Below are positions 34,017-43,298 of a stretch of 64,000 bases of DNA, piece by piece. The DNA comes from Cohnella sp. OV330 (GTDB taxonomy: Bacteria > Bacillota > Bacilli > Paenibacillales > Paenibacillaceae): contig NZ_FOKE01000004.1 in assembly GCF_900112065.1 (NCBI RefSeq), positions 310,001-374,000 of the forward strand, in the 5' to 3' direction. The notes below the pieces were generated by a model, which saw only the letters and a list, made by a program, of their open reading frames with translations, made no database searches and had not been told where the DNA came from. The stretch's first letter is position 1. Every line of letters begins with the position of its first letter. The translations under genes and the position numbers were made by a program.

Positions 34017-35692
34017 CGTGAATTCCTCCTGTTATCGAGCGCCTTCGGATCGACGGCGATGCCGCATTTGGCGAGCGCCGACGCCGTTTCGTTTCGAATG
34101 CCGTACGTATTCTTGTTCGTATGCGCGCCTAACGTAAGCCTGCCGCCGTCGATGCGCAGCCAGATGCGCCGGTGATGCCAGTAGAAGCCCATCACGAGAC
34201 CGATCATCGAGATCGCCGCGCCTACCCATACGTACGGCATCGCCCTGTCGACCCGAACGTTAAGGAAAGTCGTGTACTGCGAGAACTTCACGTTTTCCAT
34301 TTTGCCGACTTCGAAATTGAAGCGCCCCGAATTGCTGCCGAGCTTTTTGAAACTGTCGTTGATCTGCTGCTGGACGCCCTTGTCGTCGGCGCTCGGCATC
34401 GGGAAGTAGATGTACAACTCTCCCTCTTCGGCCAGATCGGGTCCCGTGATCCGGAAGACGAATGCCGGATTGTTGAAGTCGCGGGACTTGGTCATCGGAC
34501 GGCCTTCCTCGTCGAGTCCGAAGTCGGGGTACACGTCGTTCAGCGTCAGCGTGTAAGGACCTGCCTCCGATTTCTCCGCCGGATCGTCCATTTTCAGGTC
34601 GAACGGTCCGTAGGACTGCCCGCTCTTGGCATCGAGCAGCATCGGCTTGACTTCGATGAGCCGGATTTTTTGCTCGAAATTGTACTGATACAGCTTGAGC
34701 CCCTTGTATTCGAGCGGCGAATTCACCTCGATGTCGTGGGATTCGACCTTCTCAAGCACAGGATCGTGCAGCGGATCGTCGTTGCAATACTGCGTGCACG
34801 CGTACAGCGTCGCCTCGGTCTGGTAAAGCTTGGCGCGAAGCGTGCCCTTCAGTTGGTCCGGAAGCTCCTCGTCCTTGTAGTAATCGACGATGAACTTATC
34901 GTTGCCGACGTAATAATTCGTACCGGGAATCTGCTTGACCTGATACTCGTCGATGCTCACGTATTGGTCCATATGCCAAGCCGGTACGCTTCTGCCCAGC
35001 ACCGCGAGCAGGAACAGGATCAATCCGATGTGGTTGATGTAAGGCCCCCACCGGCTGAACCGGTTTTTCTCGGCGAGCAGCGCGGTGCCTTCCGTCCATA
35101 CGCGATAACGCTTGCGCTTCAGTTGGGCGCCGAAGTCCGCGACCCACTTCTCTGCATCTCCCGGGATATCGGCCTCCAGCACGGTCTGCTGGCGGGTCAG
35201 GAATGTCAAATGCTTGCGGACCTGCTGCTTGGACAGCGCTTTGTAGAGCGGCAGCACGCGGTCGAGGCTGCAGATGACGAGCGACGTGCCGATCATGACG
35301 AGCAGGCCGATGAACCACCAGGATTCGTACGTGCGGGACAAGCCCAACGCCTGGTACACCGCGCCCCAAGTGCCGTACGTTTCTTTGTAAAATGCAGCAG
35401 GGTCGTCCAGATTGATAAAGGTGCTCTCTTGCGGGTAAATGGTGCCGATCGCGGCGCCGACAAGCGTGAGAATGATGAGCCAGATCGCGATCTTGACCGA
35501 CGAAAAGAAGTTCCATACGCGATCGATGACCGCCGGGTTCTTCTTCTGCGAGCGCCTGGCCGCGCCGTCGTAGCGCATCTCCAGGGGCGAATCGAGCGGA
35601 AGATCGTCCACCAGCGGCTTGCCGCAGGATTCGCAGAGCACGGTTCCCGTCGGATTCTGGTGACCGCACTCGCACTTGGTATTGTGTATCAA
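34013..35692 (-). CDS. resB: Cytochrome c biogenesis protein ResB
   Basis: A 559-residue protein with an N-terminal zinc-ribbon (CECGHQNPTGTVLCESC, residues about 7-23) then the CcsB/ResB domain with three N-terminal and one C-terminal transmembrane segments and a large extracytoplasmic loop. It works with ResC in haem attachment to apocytochrome c. Start is GTG or ATG near 35692; ATG MIHNTKC is used here. Confidence 0.94.
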   Translation of the reverse strand: MIHNTKCECGHQNPTGTVLCESCGKPLVDDLPLDSPLEMRYDGAARRSQKKNPAVIDRVWNFFSSVKIAIWLIILTLVGAAIGTIYPQESTFINLDDPAAFYKETYGTWGAVYQALGLSRTYESWWFIGLLVMIGTSLVICSLDRVLPLYKALSKQQVRKHLTFLTRQQTVLEADIPGDAEKWVADFGAQLKRKRYRVWTEGTALLAEKNRFSRWGPYINHIGLILFLLAVLGRSVPAWHMDQYVSIDEYQVKQIPGTNYYVGNDKFIVDYYKDEELPDQLKGTLRAKLYQTEATLYACTQYCNDDPLHDPVLEKVESHDIEVNSPLEYKGLKLYQYNFEQKIRLIEVKPMLLDAKSGQSYGPFDLKMDDPAEKSEAGPYTLTLNDVYPDFGLDEEGRPMTKSRDFNNPAFVFRITGPDLAEEGELYIYFPMPSADDKGVQQQINDSFKKLGSNSGRFNFEVGKMENVKFSQYTTFLNVRVDRAMPYVWVGAAISMIGLVMGFYWHHRRIWLRIDGGRLTLGAHTNKNTYGIRNETASALAKCGIAVDPKALDNRRNSR

Positions 35693-35716
35693 CTCTTGCT
35701 GCCTCCTGTCAAAGCC

Positions 35717-36247
35717 CTAATCCTTGCCGAGCAGCAGCGCGATGCGGGAACCGATCGTCTCCTCGCTCATCGGGCCGCCGATGACGATATCTTGAATCTT
35801 GCCGTCGGCCGAGATGAAGAAAGTCGTCGGATACTCCTTCAGGCCGTATTTGCGTTCCGTTTTTTTGTTTTTGTCGAGCAGCACGGGGAAGTTGATGTCG
35901 TAAGATCTAAGGAAGCTGCCGACGCTGACGCGGTCCTCGCTCAGGTTGATGCCGACCAGCTGGACGCCCTGATCTTTCCATTTGTCGTATTGCGCCTGAA
36001 GCGCGGGCATTTCGTTGCGGCAGGGCGGACAGAACGTCCCCCAGAAATTGACCACCAGCGGCTTGCCCCGATACGAATCCAGACTATGCGCCTGGCCGTC
36101 GAGGCCGAGCAATTCGAACGCAGGCGCTTTGCTGCCCGGTTTAAGCGCTTTAGTCGGCGTCAAAAAGGACTGGCCGATCGCGTATCCCCCCACAAGCAGT
36201 ACGACGGCCAGTATGATGTATTGGATCGGTTTGCGATAACGCTTCAC
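35717..36247 (-). CDS. resA: Thiol-disulfide oxidoreductase ResA
   Basis: A 176-residue membrane-anchored thioredoxin-fold protein. One transmembrane helix (residues about 9-25) precedes the domain; the active site is FWGTFCPPCRNE, i.e. CPPC rather than the CEPC of Bacillus ResA. The cis-proline region EYPTTFFIS is present. It keeps apocytochrome c cysteines reduced. GTG at 36247 is the start; the ribosome binding site GGTGG is weak. Confidence 0.93.
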   Translation of the reverse strand: MKRYRKPIQYIILAVVLLVGGYAIGQSFLTPTKALKPGSKAPAFELLGLDGQAHSLDSYRGKPLVVNFWGTFCPPCRNEMPALQAQYDKWKDQGVQLVGINLSEDRVSVGSFLRSYDINFPVLLDKNKKTERKYGLKEYPTTFFISADGKIQDIVIGGPMSEETIGSRIALLLGKD

Positions 36248-36274
36248 TTTGTCACCACCGGCGTCTTTTCTTCC

Positions 36275-36304
36275 ATTATAGCGAAAATACCGGATTCGCA
36301 GGCA
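36275..36304 (-). promoter_or_regulatory. Putative promoter of the res operon
   Basis: Minus strand: a consensus TATAAT at 36275-36280, with TTGCCT upstream at a long 19-base spacing. It precedes the resA start by about 30 bases. Confidence 0.4.
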
Positions 36305-36379
36305 AGCGCCCGGAGCTCCGGTTTTGAACATTGTGTGACACGCCGCGACGCGGGTGTGTCCTGTGCCGGAACCTCCGGT

Positions 36380-37120
36380 TTACTCGCCTCGCTCCGCTTT
36401 TTTCGCGGCGTCGCGCAACGATTGAACCTCGGCCTCCGACAGCTTGCGATATTTGCCGCGCTGCAGGTTGTCCAGGGTGAGTCCGCCGAACGAGACGCGC
36501 TTCAGGCGGATGACCGGATGATGAATCGCTTCGAACATGCGCCTCACCTGCCGGTTGCGCCCCTCGTGAATCGTGATCGAGATCGTCGCTTGCTTGCCTT
36601 CCGGATCGACGTCGTGATATTCGATCTCGGCGGGCGCGGTGATGCCGTCTTCGAGCTTGATTCCCTTCTGGAGCTTGTCCAGCGCATCGCCGTGCGGCAC
36701 TCGCTCTACGGTAGCCAAGTAGGTCTTCGCCACATGGTGGCGCGGATGGGTGAGCAGATTGGCGAGCTCGCCGTCGTTCGTGAGCAAGAGCAGCCCCTCG
36801 GTGTCGTAGTCGAGCCGGCCGACCGGGTATACGCGTTCCTTGACGCCCTTGAGAAAATCCGTTACGACCGTGCGGCCCTTTTCGTCATGCATGCTCGTGA
36901 TGACGCCTTTAGGCTTATTGAACAGCAAATAAAGCTTGCTCTCGGATTTGATTTTTTTGCCGTTCACCGCGATGGCATCCTTGGCGGGATCGGCCTTGAC
37001 GCCGAGCTCCTTGACCACCTCGCCGTTGACCGTCACCTTGCCGGCCGCGATGAGCTCCTCGCATTTACGTCTCGATGCGACGCCAGCGTTCGCGAGTATT
37101 TTCTGCAATCGTTCTTCCAC
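36380..37120 (-). CDS. rluB: 23S rRNA pseudouridine synthase RluB
   Basis: A 246-residue enzyme: N-terminal S4 RNA-binding domain (residues 1-60, MEERLQKILANAGVASRRKCEEL) and the RsuA/RluB catalytic domain with the catalytic Asp in GRLDYDTEGLLLLTNDG and the GRNRQVRRMFEAI motif. It modifies a uridine in helix 89 of 23S rRNA in the family. It lies between spmB and resA, as in Bacillus. Confidence 0.95.
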   Translation of the reverse strand: MEERLQKILANAGVASRRKCEELIAAGKVTVNGEVVKELGVKADPAKDAIAVNGKKIKSESKLYLLFNKPKGVITSMHDEKGRTVVTDFLKGVKERVYPVGRLDYDTEGLLLLTNDGELANLLTHPRHHVAKTYLATVERVPHGDALDKLQKGIKLEDGITAPAEIEYHDVDPEGKQATISITIHEGRNRQVRRMFEAIHHPVIRLKRVSFGGLTLDNLQRGKYRKLSEAEVQSLRDAAKKAERGE

Positions 37121-37200
37121 TGATGGTTCACCTCACCCCCCATCATACTCCGATGGCGGGTTTTGCACAACTTGGGCGAGGAATCCTGAGGGAGGGGTCT

Positions 37201-37731
37201 TTAAAAAAGGAGCCAACAGGCGAAAACGGCCGCGAAAAATCCGACGGCATCGGAAAATAAGCCGACTTTGAGCGCATATCGGGCGTTGCGGATGCCGACG
37301 GCGCCGAAGTATACCGTTACGACGTACAAGGTCGTGTCCGTGCTGCCCTGCACGACGGAAGCGATCCGCCCGATCAGGGAGTCCGGACCGTAGGTTTTGA
37401 TGAGATCGGTCGCAAAAGCGAGGGAACCCGCGCCCGTAATCGGGCGAAGGAGGCCGAGCGGAAGCACCTCGGCGGGGATGCCGAGCGCGCTGAATAACGG
37501 GGCGACCCAGCCGATCAGCATGTCCATCGCGCCGGAAGCGCGAAACATGCTGATGGCGGTCATCATGCCGACGAGATGGGGAATGATGGCGATCGCCGTC
37601 TGGAAGCCGTCTTTGGCTCCGTCGACGAACGTCTCGTAAACCGGGACTTTGCGGAAGGCGGCGACGAGCGGGATGAGGACGATAAACATGGGGATCGCCC
37701 AAGCGGAGAGTGCGTGCAAGGCGGCAACCAT
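37201..37731 (-). CDS. spmB: Spore maturation protein B
   Basis: A 176-residue nucleoside-recognition (Gate) domain membrane protein with motifs PHLVGMMTAISMFRASGA, LLRPITGAGSLAF and DTTLYVVTVYFG. SpmA and SpmB together affect spore core dehydration. ATG at 37731 follows GAAAGGAG. It follows spmA by 54 bases. Confidence 0.95.
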   Translation of the reverse strand: MVAALHALSAWAIPMFIVLIPLVAAFRKVPVYETFVDGAKDGFQTAIAIIPHLVGMMTAISMFRASGAMDMLIGWVAPLFSALGIPAEVLPLGLLRPITGAGSLAFATDLIKTYGPDSLIGRIASVVQGSTDTTLYVVTVYFGAVGIRNARYALKVGLFSDAVGFFAAVFACWLLF

Positions 37732-37785
37732 GGCGAACGCTCCTTTCTCCCTCGGAATCTAAACTTGAAGCCTAAATCTAGGCGT

Positions 37786-38448
37786 CTAGAACGATGCCGG
37801 CGGCTGTGCTGTCGCTTGTCCCGGCGGACGGCCGGCGACCGAAGCGGACGGCGGCTGAACCGGGGGCGCTCCGCGCTTTTTTCGGCGGTACCAGCGGTCG
37901 GCCGCGATGGCGGCTCCTGTCGATATGGCGGTCGCGAGCAGCGTCGGCCCGATAATATCCGCTGGATGCGCCGAGCCAAAGTTCATCCGAATGGCGATGA
38001 GCGTCGTCGGCACGATCGTGATGCTCGCCGTGTTCAGCGCCAGCAGCGTGCACATGGCCGGCGTCGCGACGGCCGGATTCGGATTGAGCTTCTGAAGCTC
38101 CTGCATGGCGCGTATGCCCATCGGCGTGGCGGCGTTGCCCAGTCCGAGCAGGTTCGCGCTCATGTTGGACAAGATGTAACCGAGCGCCGGATGATCCTTC
38201 GGCACGTCCGGGAACAGCCAGCGAACGACCGGCGCCATGAACAGCGACAGACGACGGACGATGCCGGATACTTCGGCGATTTTCATAAGTCCCATCCAAA
38301 AGACGAGGATGCTGATTAAGCCGAAGCATACGGTGACGCCGGTCTGGGCGCCGGAAAAAGCGGCCTCGGTCACCTGCTGGACGCGCCCGTTGGCGGCGCC
38401 GAAAACGACGCTGAGCGCGATCATCCCGAGCCAGATCCAGTTGACCAT
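37786..38448 (-). CDS. spmA: Spore maturation protein A
   Basis: A 220-residue Gate-domain membrane protein. Characteristic stretches are SGAQTGVTVCFGLI, MSANLLGLGNAATPMGI and TVVPTTLIAIR-like SITIVPTTLI. It works with SpmB and follows dacB by 14 bases. The C-terminus carries a Pro/Gln/Ala-rich extension of about 25 residues beyond the usual end. Confidence 0.95.
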   Translation of the reverse strand: MVNWIWLGMIALSVVFGAANGRVQQVTEAAFSGAQTGVTVCFGLISILVFWMGLMKIAEVSGIVRRLSLFMAPVVRWLFPDVPKDHPALGYILSNMSANLLGLGNAATPMGIRAMQELQKLNPNPAVATPAMCTLLALNTASITIVPTTLIAIRMNFGSAHPADIIGPTLLATAISTGAAIAADRWYRRKKRGAPPVQPPSASVAGRPPGQATAQPPASF

Positions 38449-38462
38449 AAGGCCGCCTCCCT

Positions 38463-39614
38463 TTATTTGGATTGTCGTTCGGGCGTCGGCGCCTGAGGCA
38501 GCAACTCGACGGCGCCGATAGGCTCGCCGTTTAACCGGTACGAAATCCTGCCCCGGTAGCCTAATTTGTAATCGGTCGTATCGGGCCCATACAAATCAAG
38601 GCGGAGCTGAATCTTCTCCCGCTCGCCGGCGGCGAACGGATAGCTTAGCGTAGAAGCGGCTACGAACGGATAATATTGCACGGCAGCGCCCTTGGAGATC
38701 ACCTGCTCCATCCGATACGCGGCAAAGCCGTAGTCGAGCAGCTTGGCATGATCGTTCCAGTCGTTCCCGTCGTTAAGCGTCACGGCGGCCAACTGCCTGC
38801 CGCCGCGCGTCGCCGAGCTGACGAGCGTCCGCAGCGCCTGCTTGGTATAGCCCGTCTTGACGCCGTCGGCGCCTTCGTACAGATGGAGCATCTTGTTTTT
38901 GTTGACCCACTTATAATCCCATTCCTCTTCGGGATTCGGCGCCGTCTTGACCTTGGTGCCGACGATCTCGCGGAAGGTCGGGTCGTGCAGCGCATAGGCC
39001 GCCAGCTTCGCCATGTCGTTCGCGCTGGCATAATGCCCTTTTTGATCCAGACCGCTCGGATTGGCGAAGTGACTGTTCGTCATTCCGATTTGTTCGGCTT
39101 TCGCGTTCATTAAAAAGACGAAGCCGTCCAAGGAACCTCCGACGTGCTCGGCGATCGCCGTCGCGGCGTCATTGCCCGAGCGCAGCATGAGCCCGTACAG
39201 CATGTCCTTCAGCTTCATTTTCTCCCCGGCCTTCAGATAGATCGAAGAGCCTTCCTTGCCGGCGGCCCGGCTGCTTACGGTCACGATGCCGTCCAGATCG
39301 CTATGCTCGATCGCGATGATCGCGGTCATGATCTTGGTCGTGCTCGCGATCAGCATCGGCTCGTCGCCGCGGCTGCTATAAAGCAGGCGGCCGCTCGTCA
39401 CGTCGATCAGCGCGGCCGCCTTCGCATGGGTCGACGGTTTGCCGGGTTCGGACTGCGCGGGCTTCGCCGTCAATGCCGGCGTGCGGTCCTTCCCGTTCGG
39501 CGAAGCGGATGCTGACGGGATGGCCGGCGAAAGGAACAGCGACATCGCGGCTACCGCGACCGCCGCCATCGCCAAGGCGCGTGAGCGTCGACGGCTTTTC
39601 GTTCGAGCTTGCAT
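38463..39614 (-). CDS. dacB: D-alanyl-D-alanine carboxypeptidase DacB
   Basis: A 383-residue low-molecular-weight penicillin-binding protein with a signal peptide (residues about 8-35). Active-site motifs: STTK, SGN and KTG (GVKTGYT). It trims spore cortex peptidoglycan cross-links during sporulation. ATG at 39614 has GGGAGG upstream; a longer in-frame frame has none. It heads a dacB-spmA-spmB operon with a sigma-E promoter. Confidence 0.95.
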   Translation of the reverse strand: MQARTKSRRRSRALAMAAVAVAAMSLFLSPAIPSASASPNGKDRTPALTAKPAQSEPGKPSTHAKAAALIDVTSGRLLYSSRGDEPMLIASTTKIMTAIIAIEHSDLDGIVTVSSRAAGKEGSSIYLKAGEKMKLKDMLYGLMLRSGNDAATAIAEHVGGSLDGFVFLMNAKAEQIGMTNSHFANPSGLDQKGHYASANDMAKLAAYALHDPTFREIVGTKVKTAPNPEEEWDYKWVNKNKMLHLYEGADGVKTGYTKQALRTLVSSATRGGRQLAAVTLNDGNDWNDHAKLLDYGFAAYRMEQVISKGAAVQYYPFVAASTLSYPFAAGEREKIQLRLDLYGPDTTDYKLGYRGRISYRLNGEPIGAVELLPQAPTPERQSK

Positions 39615-39661
39615 TAACGGTTTCCTCCCTGCGGGCTTGCTTGTCTGCCAACCGTCTCTCC

Positions 39662-39690
39662 ATTGTATGCGGGCATGTCCGCGCTTATGC
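39662..39690 (-). promoter_or_regulatory. Sigma-E promoter of dacB-spmAB
   Basis: Minus strand: GCATAAG, 14-base spacer, CATACAAT. The -10 is identical to the spoIVA promoter and 48 bases from the dacB start. Confidence 0.65.
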
Positions 39691-39722
39691 GACCGCCTCC
39701 GGCCGCATGGCTCGCACATGAA

Positions 39723-39765
39723 GAAGCGCAAGGCGGACACCCGGTACGGGCAAGCCTTGCGCTGA
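39723..39765 (-). terminator. Hairpin after ytfJ
   Basis: Stem AGCGCAAGGC/GCCTTGCGCT downstream of ytfJ on the minus strand, followed by TTCTTC, a weak U-tract. Confidence 0.5.
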
Positions 39766-39793
39766 TGTTCGCCGTTCGCTCGCGCGCAGGGGC

Positions 39794-40282
39794 TCAGTGC
39801 GAGTTCAGATCGGGATCCGGCTTGATCGATGCGATCCGGGGCTCCTCGATCCGCTCGTCCTTGTCGCCGCGGAACATGCGCTGAAGCTTGTCGACCCAGC
39901 TCGGCGCCGCGTCGATCAGCCGTTCGAACAGATGCGTCTGATTGTCAAGCGGCACGACCTTGACCCCTTGGGCGCCTACGACGAGAAACGCGATCGGGCT
40001 GATCGATACGCCGCCGCCGCTGCCGCCGCCGAACGGCATTTGCACGCTCGCGTTGTGGCCGCCTTCTTGTTGGTTCTGTCCTTGCTTGCGCTTGCCTTGC
40101 TCCTCCATGCCCTGGAATTCGGAGCCGCCGGCCGCGAATCCGAAGCCTACTTTGCTGATCGGCAGGATAACGCTGCCGTCCGGCGTCTGAACGGGCTCGC
40201 CGACGATCGTGTTGACGTCGACCATTTCTTTGATGTTTTCCATTGCGGTTTGCATCAAGCCTTGAATCGGATGTTCGGACAT
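39794..40282 (-). CDS. ytfJ: GerW family sporulation protein YtfJ
   Basis: A 162-residue protein of the YtfJ/GerW family: HPIQGLMQTAMENIKEMVDVNTIVGEP at the start, ILPISKVGFGFAAGGSE in the middle, and a glycine-rich GGGSGGGVSISPIAFLVV. Its role in germination or spore properties is not mechanistically defined. ytfI lies upstream, as in Bacillus. Confidence 0.92.
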   Translation of the reverse strand: MSEHPIQGLMQTAMENIKEMVDVNTIVGEPVQTPDGSVILPISKVGFGFAAGGSEFQGMEEQGKRKQGQNQQEGGHNASVQMPFGGGSGGGVSISPIAFLVVGAQGVKVVPLDNQTHLFERLIDAAPSWVDKLQRMFRGDKDERIEEPRIASIKPDPDLNSH

Positions 40283-40432
40283 GCTCTCGCTCGCCTCCTA
40301 TGCTGTTTGCTGCGCGGCATTCGGATAAATGAAGCCTTCCGCCAGCTATAGGTTAACCGCCGCTTGCGCGGAATATGTAACCCGGACACCCCATATCGGC
40401 ATGCGCCGTTCGCTTTGCGATCCGATCGGGCT

Positions 40433-41134
40433 TTAGGTTCTGGACGCTTGTCCCGGGACCGCGCGCCAATCCCGGTATGCCTTGCGCAGCGCCGAACCGT
40501 ACCGAAGACGCGGCAACAGCCTCAGACCATGCGCAAGCACGGCGCTCGTCCGGATTCGAAAATCCGCTTCCCATACGATAGACAGCTCGATTCCGGCGTA
40601 GACCGGCTCCACTTGACCGTGCGGATGCGTTCTCAGCTTGACGAAGCGATCCAACACGCCTGTCGCGATCCCCATGATCGACCAACAAAGCCCCGTCGCT
40701 ACGGCGGTCGACGCCGCGTCGCCCGTCCCGATCCGGATATCCATCCGATAGCGCGTGCATTCGATTTTGCGGAGCCCTTCGAACATCCACCCTCTAAGTT
40801 CCCTTACGGACGCGAGGATCTCCCGGATCGCGAGTTTAAGTCGCCGGAGACTTCGCAAGTTGATCAGCCTTTTCCCCGAATTAGACGACGTCTGTCCGGC
40901 GCCCGTCGCCTCCGTCTGTTCCTTTACATGATACGATAGGCCTGTCTTCGATAGTTTGATCGTAGGGATCTCAACGTTAATACGGTACAGTCCATACAGC
41001 GCGTGCACGATCACGACGAGCTGGTCGAGCTTGCCGCTGCGGGAATATCGGATCCGGACGCGGACGAAAGATAGACAGGCGGCGACGACGGCTGCCAGGA
41101 AGCATGCCGCCGCGGCCCAATACCAAAAAACCAT
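40433..41134 (-). CDS. YtfI-like membrane protein (DUF2953)
   Basis: A 233-residue protein with an N-terminal transmembrane helix (residues about 5-24, WAAAACFLAAVVAACL) and a DUF2953-type domain, including RMDIRIGTGDAASTAVATGL and a C-terminal ELSIVWEADFRI stretch. Its pairing with ytfJ supports the call. ATG at 41134 was chosen from the AAAGGCGGGGGAG upstream region. Confidence 0.78.
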   Translation of the reverse strand: MVFWYWAAAACFLAAVVAACLSFVRVRIRYSRSGKLDQLVVIVHALYGLYRINVEIPTIKLSKTGLSYHVKEQTEATGAGQTSSNSGKRLINLRSLRRLKLAIREILASVRELRGWMFEGLRKIECTRYRMDIRIGTGDAASTAVATGLCWSIMGIATGVLDRFVKLRTHPHGQVEPVYAGIELSIVWEADFRIRTSAVLAHGLRLLPRLRYGSALRKAYRDWRAVPGQASRT

Positions 41135-41201
41135 ACGCTCCCCCGCCTTTCGCATGGGGATAGTATGGCCTCGGCACATGGGTTCATGCGCATCATTTAG
41201 A

Positions 41202-41942
41202 TTATAATTCCCAATCGTCGGACTTCGGCGCAGGGGCCGGCAAGCGCTCTTCTTCCTCTTCCTCGCCTTCGTCCGCGCGGATCCGCCCCGTCGAAGTCGC
41301 ATCTTCTTCGTCGTCGGCAGGCAATCCTTCAAGCAGGGCGCGATCCAGGTCGTCGAGCGACAGCTGCCTGCCCTCGATCCGCTCGAACAGCATCCGCGTG
41401 CGCTCCTCCATGTCTTCGTCCGCATCGGCCGCGACGACGGGATCCGGCAGGTCCTCGATGCCGGACAAGCCGAAATAGTCGAGAAAAGCTTTGGTCGTCC
41501 CGTAGAGGATCGGGCGCCCGATCTGTTCGGCGCGGCCGACCTCTTCGATCAAATCTTTGGCGACCAGCGTCTGGAGCGGCCGCTCCGCCTTGACGCCGCG
41601 GATCTCTTCGATCTCTACCCGGGTGATCGGCTGGCGATAAGCGACGATGGACAGCGTTTCAAGAGCCGCTTGCGAGAGCGGCGTTCGCGCCGGCGAATAA
41701 GCGAGCTTTTCGAAATAAGCCGCATGCTCGGGCGCCGTCGTGAGCCGGTACGTGCCCGCGATCTCCGCGATGCGTATGCCCCGCTTGCGCCGGGTGAGAT
41801 CCTTTTGCAGATCCTTGACGATGTCGGTGACGACGTCGCCGTCCACCTCTACGATTTCCGCGATCGTTTTTTTCGTAAGCCCGTCTTCTCCCGCGACGAA
41901 CAGCAGCCCTTCAAGTACCGATTTCAAGGTCGAATAATCCAT
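41202..41942 (-). CDS. scpB: Segregation and condensation protein B
   Basis: A 246-residue kleisin-associated protein with tandem winged helices; characteristic LSQAALETLSIVAYRQPITR and GRAEQIGRPILYGTT. It joins SMC and ScpA in chromosome condensation. The C-terminal tail is long and acidic (EGEEEEEERLP). Its start overlaps scpA by 32 bases. Confidence 0.97.
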   Translation of the reverse strand: MDYSTLKSVLEGLLFVAGEDGLTKKTIAEIVEVDGDVVTDIVKDLQKDLTRRKRGIRIAEIAGTYRLTTAPEHAAYFEKLAYSPARTPLSQAALETLSIVAYRQPITRVEIEEIRGVKAERPLQTLVAKDLIEEVGRAEQIGRPILYGTTKAFLDYFGLSGIEDLPDPVVAADADEDMEERTRMLFERIEGRQLSLDDLDRALLEGLPADDEEDATSTGRIRADEGEEEEEERLPAPAPKSDDWEL

Positions 41943-42717
41943 CGTCGTCGGCCTCCCTTCCCGTCCACGTCAGCACGATCTCGTCGAACAGCCCGCTCTG
42001 ATGGCAGCTGACCCAGCGCCGCTTCATGAGCTCCAGCACGGCCAGAAAGGTGGCTACGATCTCCTCGCGCACCGGCGAATCGCCGATGAGCTGGGAAAAC
42101 ATCACTCTCGCTTCCCCTGCCGCGCCGCGCGTCTTGAGCACCGACATGATGTCGCGGATCCGATCCTTGACGGAGATCTCGTCCCGCTGGATGGCGGAGA
42201 TCCGGTTTCTGCCGGATGCGCGCCTCAGCGCCTTGCGGAATGCCCGAACCAAATCGTCGACATGGAGCCCTTCGACCGGATTGCGCTTAACGCTCGGCTC
42301 GAACGGCGACAGGTCGTAAGGCTCGCGCGTAAACACCAGGCTGCGCTCAAGCTCGTGCTCGCGCAATTGCCCGGCGATCGCCTTGTATTTTCGGTATTCG
42401 ATCAGCTTGCGGATGAGCTCTTCGCGCGGATCCTCGCCGAAGTCGTCGACTTCCGTCAGCCAAGGCTCGTCCGTAATCGGCGGCTTGGGGAGCAGCTGTC
42501 TGCTCTTCATCGACAGCAGCGTGGCGGCCATCACGAGAAATTCGCTCGTCACGTCCAGCTCCAGCTCCGTCATCGCCTCGAGATAGGACATGTATTGGTC
42601 GGTAATGTCGCTGATCGAGATGTCTTCGATGGCGATCTCCGCTTTGTCGATCAAATGGAGCAGCAGATCGAGCGGGCCTTCGAACGCTTCCAGCTTGTAT
42701 AAAACGGTCGTGCCGAT
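41911..42717 (-). CDS. scpA: Segregation and condensation protein A (start codon unclear)
   Basis: A kleisin of about 268 residues. The conserved N-terminus FEGPLDLLLHLIDKAEI must be translated, so the frame has to begin upstream of the nearest ordinary start (TTG at 42654), which would cut it off. Between that motif and the in-frame stop TGA at 42724-42726 there is no ATG, GTG or TTG. ATC at 42717 has an AAGGG ribosome binding site 9 bases upstream and is used here provisionally. TTG at 42722 lies in another frame, so a sequencing frameshift is the alternative. Confidence 0.85.
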   Translation of the reverse strand: MGTTVLYKLEAFEGPLDLLLHLIDKAEIAIEDISISDITDQYMSYLEAMTELELDVTSEFLVMAATLLSMKSRQLLPKPPITDEPWLTEVDDFGEDPREELIRKLIEYRKYKAIAGQLREHELERSLVFTREPYDLSPFEPSVKRNPVEGLHVDDLVRAFRKALRRASGRNRISAIQRDEISVKDRIRDIMSVLKTRGAAGEARVMFSQLIGDSPVREEIVATFLAVLELMKRRWVSCHQSGLFDEIVLTWTGREADDDGLFDLEIGT

Positions 42718-42821
42718 GTCAAATCACCCTTCCCCAGCGTTCAAGCGAAGCCCCGGACAGCGCCGAAGGCGACGGAGCTTTTCCGCCGCCTTCCTGCGCT
42801 TCCGGCGGTCGGCCGGTCCGT

Positions 42822-43292
42822 TCAGCCTTGCAGCGCCCGCGTCAGGTTGGCCATCTCGATCGCCGTCGCCGCGGCTTCCCAGCCCTTGTTGCCGGCTTTC
42901 GTGCCCGCACGTTCGATCGCCTGCTCGATGCTGTCGACGGTCAGCACGCCGAACACCGTGGGGACGCCGGTCTTGAGTCCGACCGCGGCGACGCCCTTGG
43001 CGGCTTCGTTGCAGACATAATCGAAATGCGGCGTGGAGCCGCGGATGACGGCGCCGAGCGTGATGACCGCGTCGTACTTGCCGCTCTCCGCCATCTTCTG
43101 CGCGATCAGCGGAATCTCGAACGCGCCGGGCACCCAGGCGACCTCCACCTCGTGATCCTCGGCGCCATGGCGCTTGAACGCGTCGAGCGCGCCGCTCAGC
43201 AGCTTGGAGGAGATAAACTCGTTGAAACGACCTACCACGATGCCATATTTTAACCCTTGGGAGATGAGATTGCCTTCATATACAAATGCCAT
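42822..43292 (-). CDS. ribH: 6,7-dimethyl-8-ribityllumazine synthase
   Basis: A 156-residue subunit of the icosahedral lumazine synthase. [10 protein letters not shown] near residue 20, WVPGAFEIP, and [11 protein letters not shown] with the catalytic His are visible. It condenses the RibD product with the butanone phosphate made by RibBA. Last gene of the rib operon. ATG at 43292 has AGAGGA 9 bases upstream; an ATG two codons earlier is too close. Confidence 0.96.
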   Translation of the reverse strand: MAFVYEGNLISQGLKYGIVVGRFNEFISSKLLSGALDAFKRHGAEDHEVEVAWVPGAFEIPLIAQKMAESGKYDAVITLGAVIRGSTPHFDYVCNEAAKGVAAVGLKTGVPTVFGVLTVDSIEQAIERAGTKAGNKGWEAAATAIEMANLTRALQG

Positions 43293-43298
43293 ATTCAT

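Noticed and set aside
34172-37123. A 983-codon open frame on the plus strand
   Set aside because: It lies opposite resB, resA and rluB, all strongly supported, and has no recognisable domain. It is a composition effect of GC-rich codon use.
40283-40432. Small gene between ytfJ and ytfI
   Set aside because: No open frame with a ribosome binding site in this gap.
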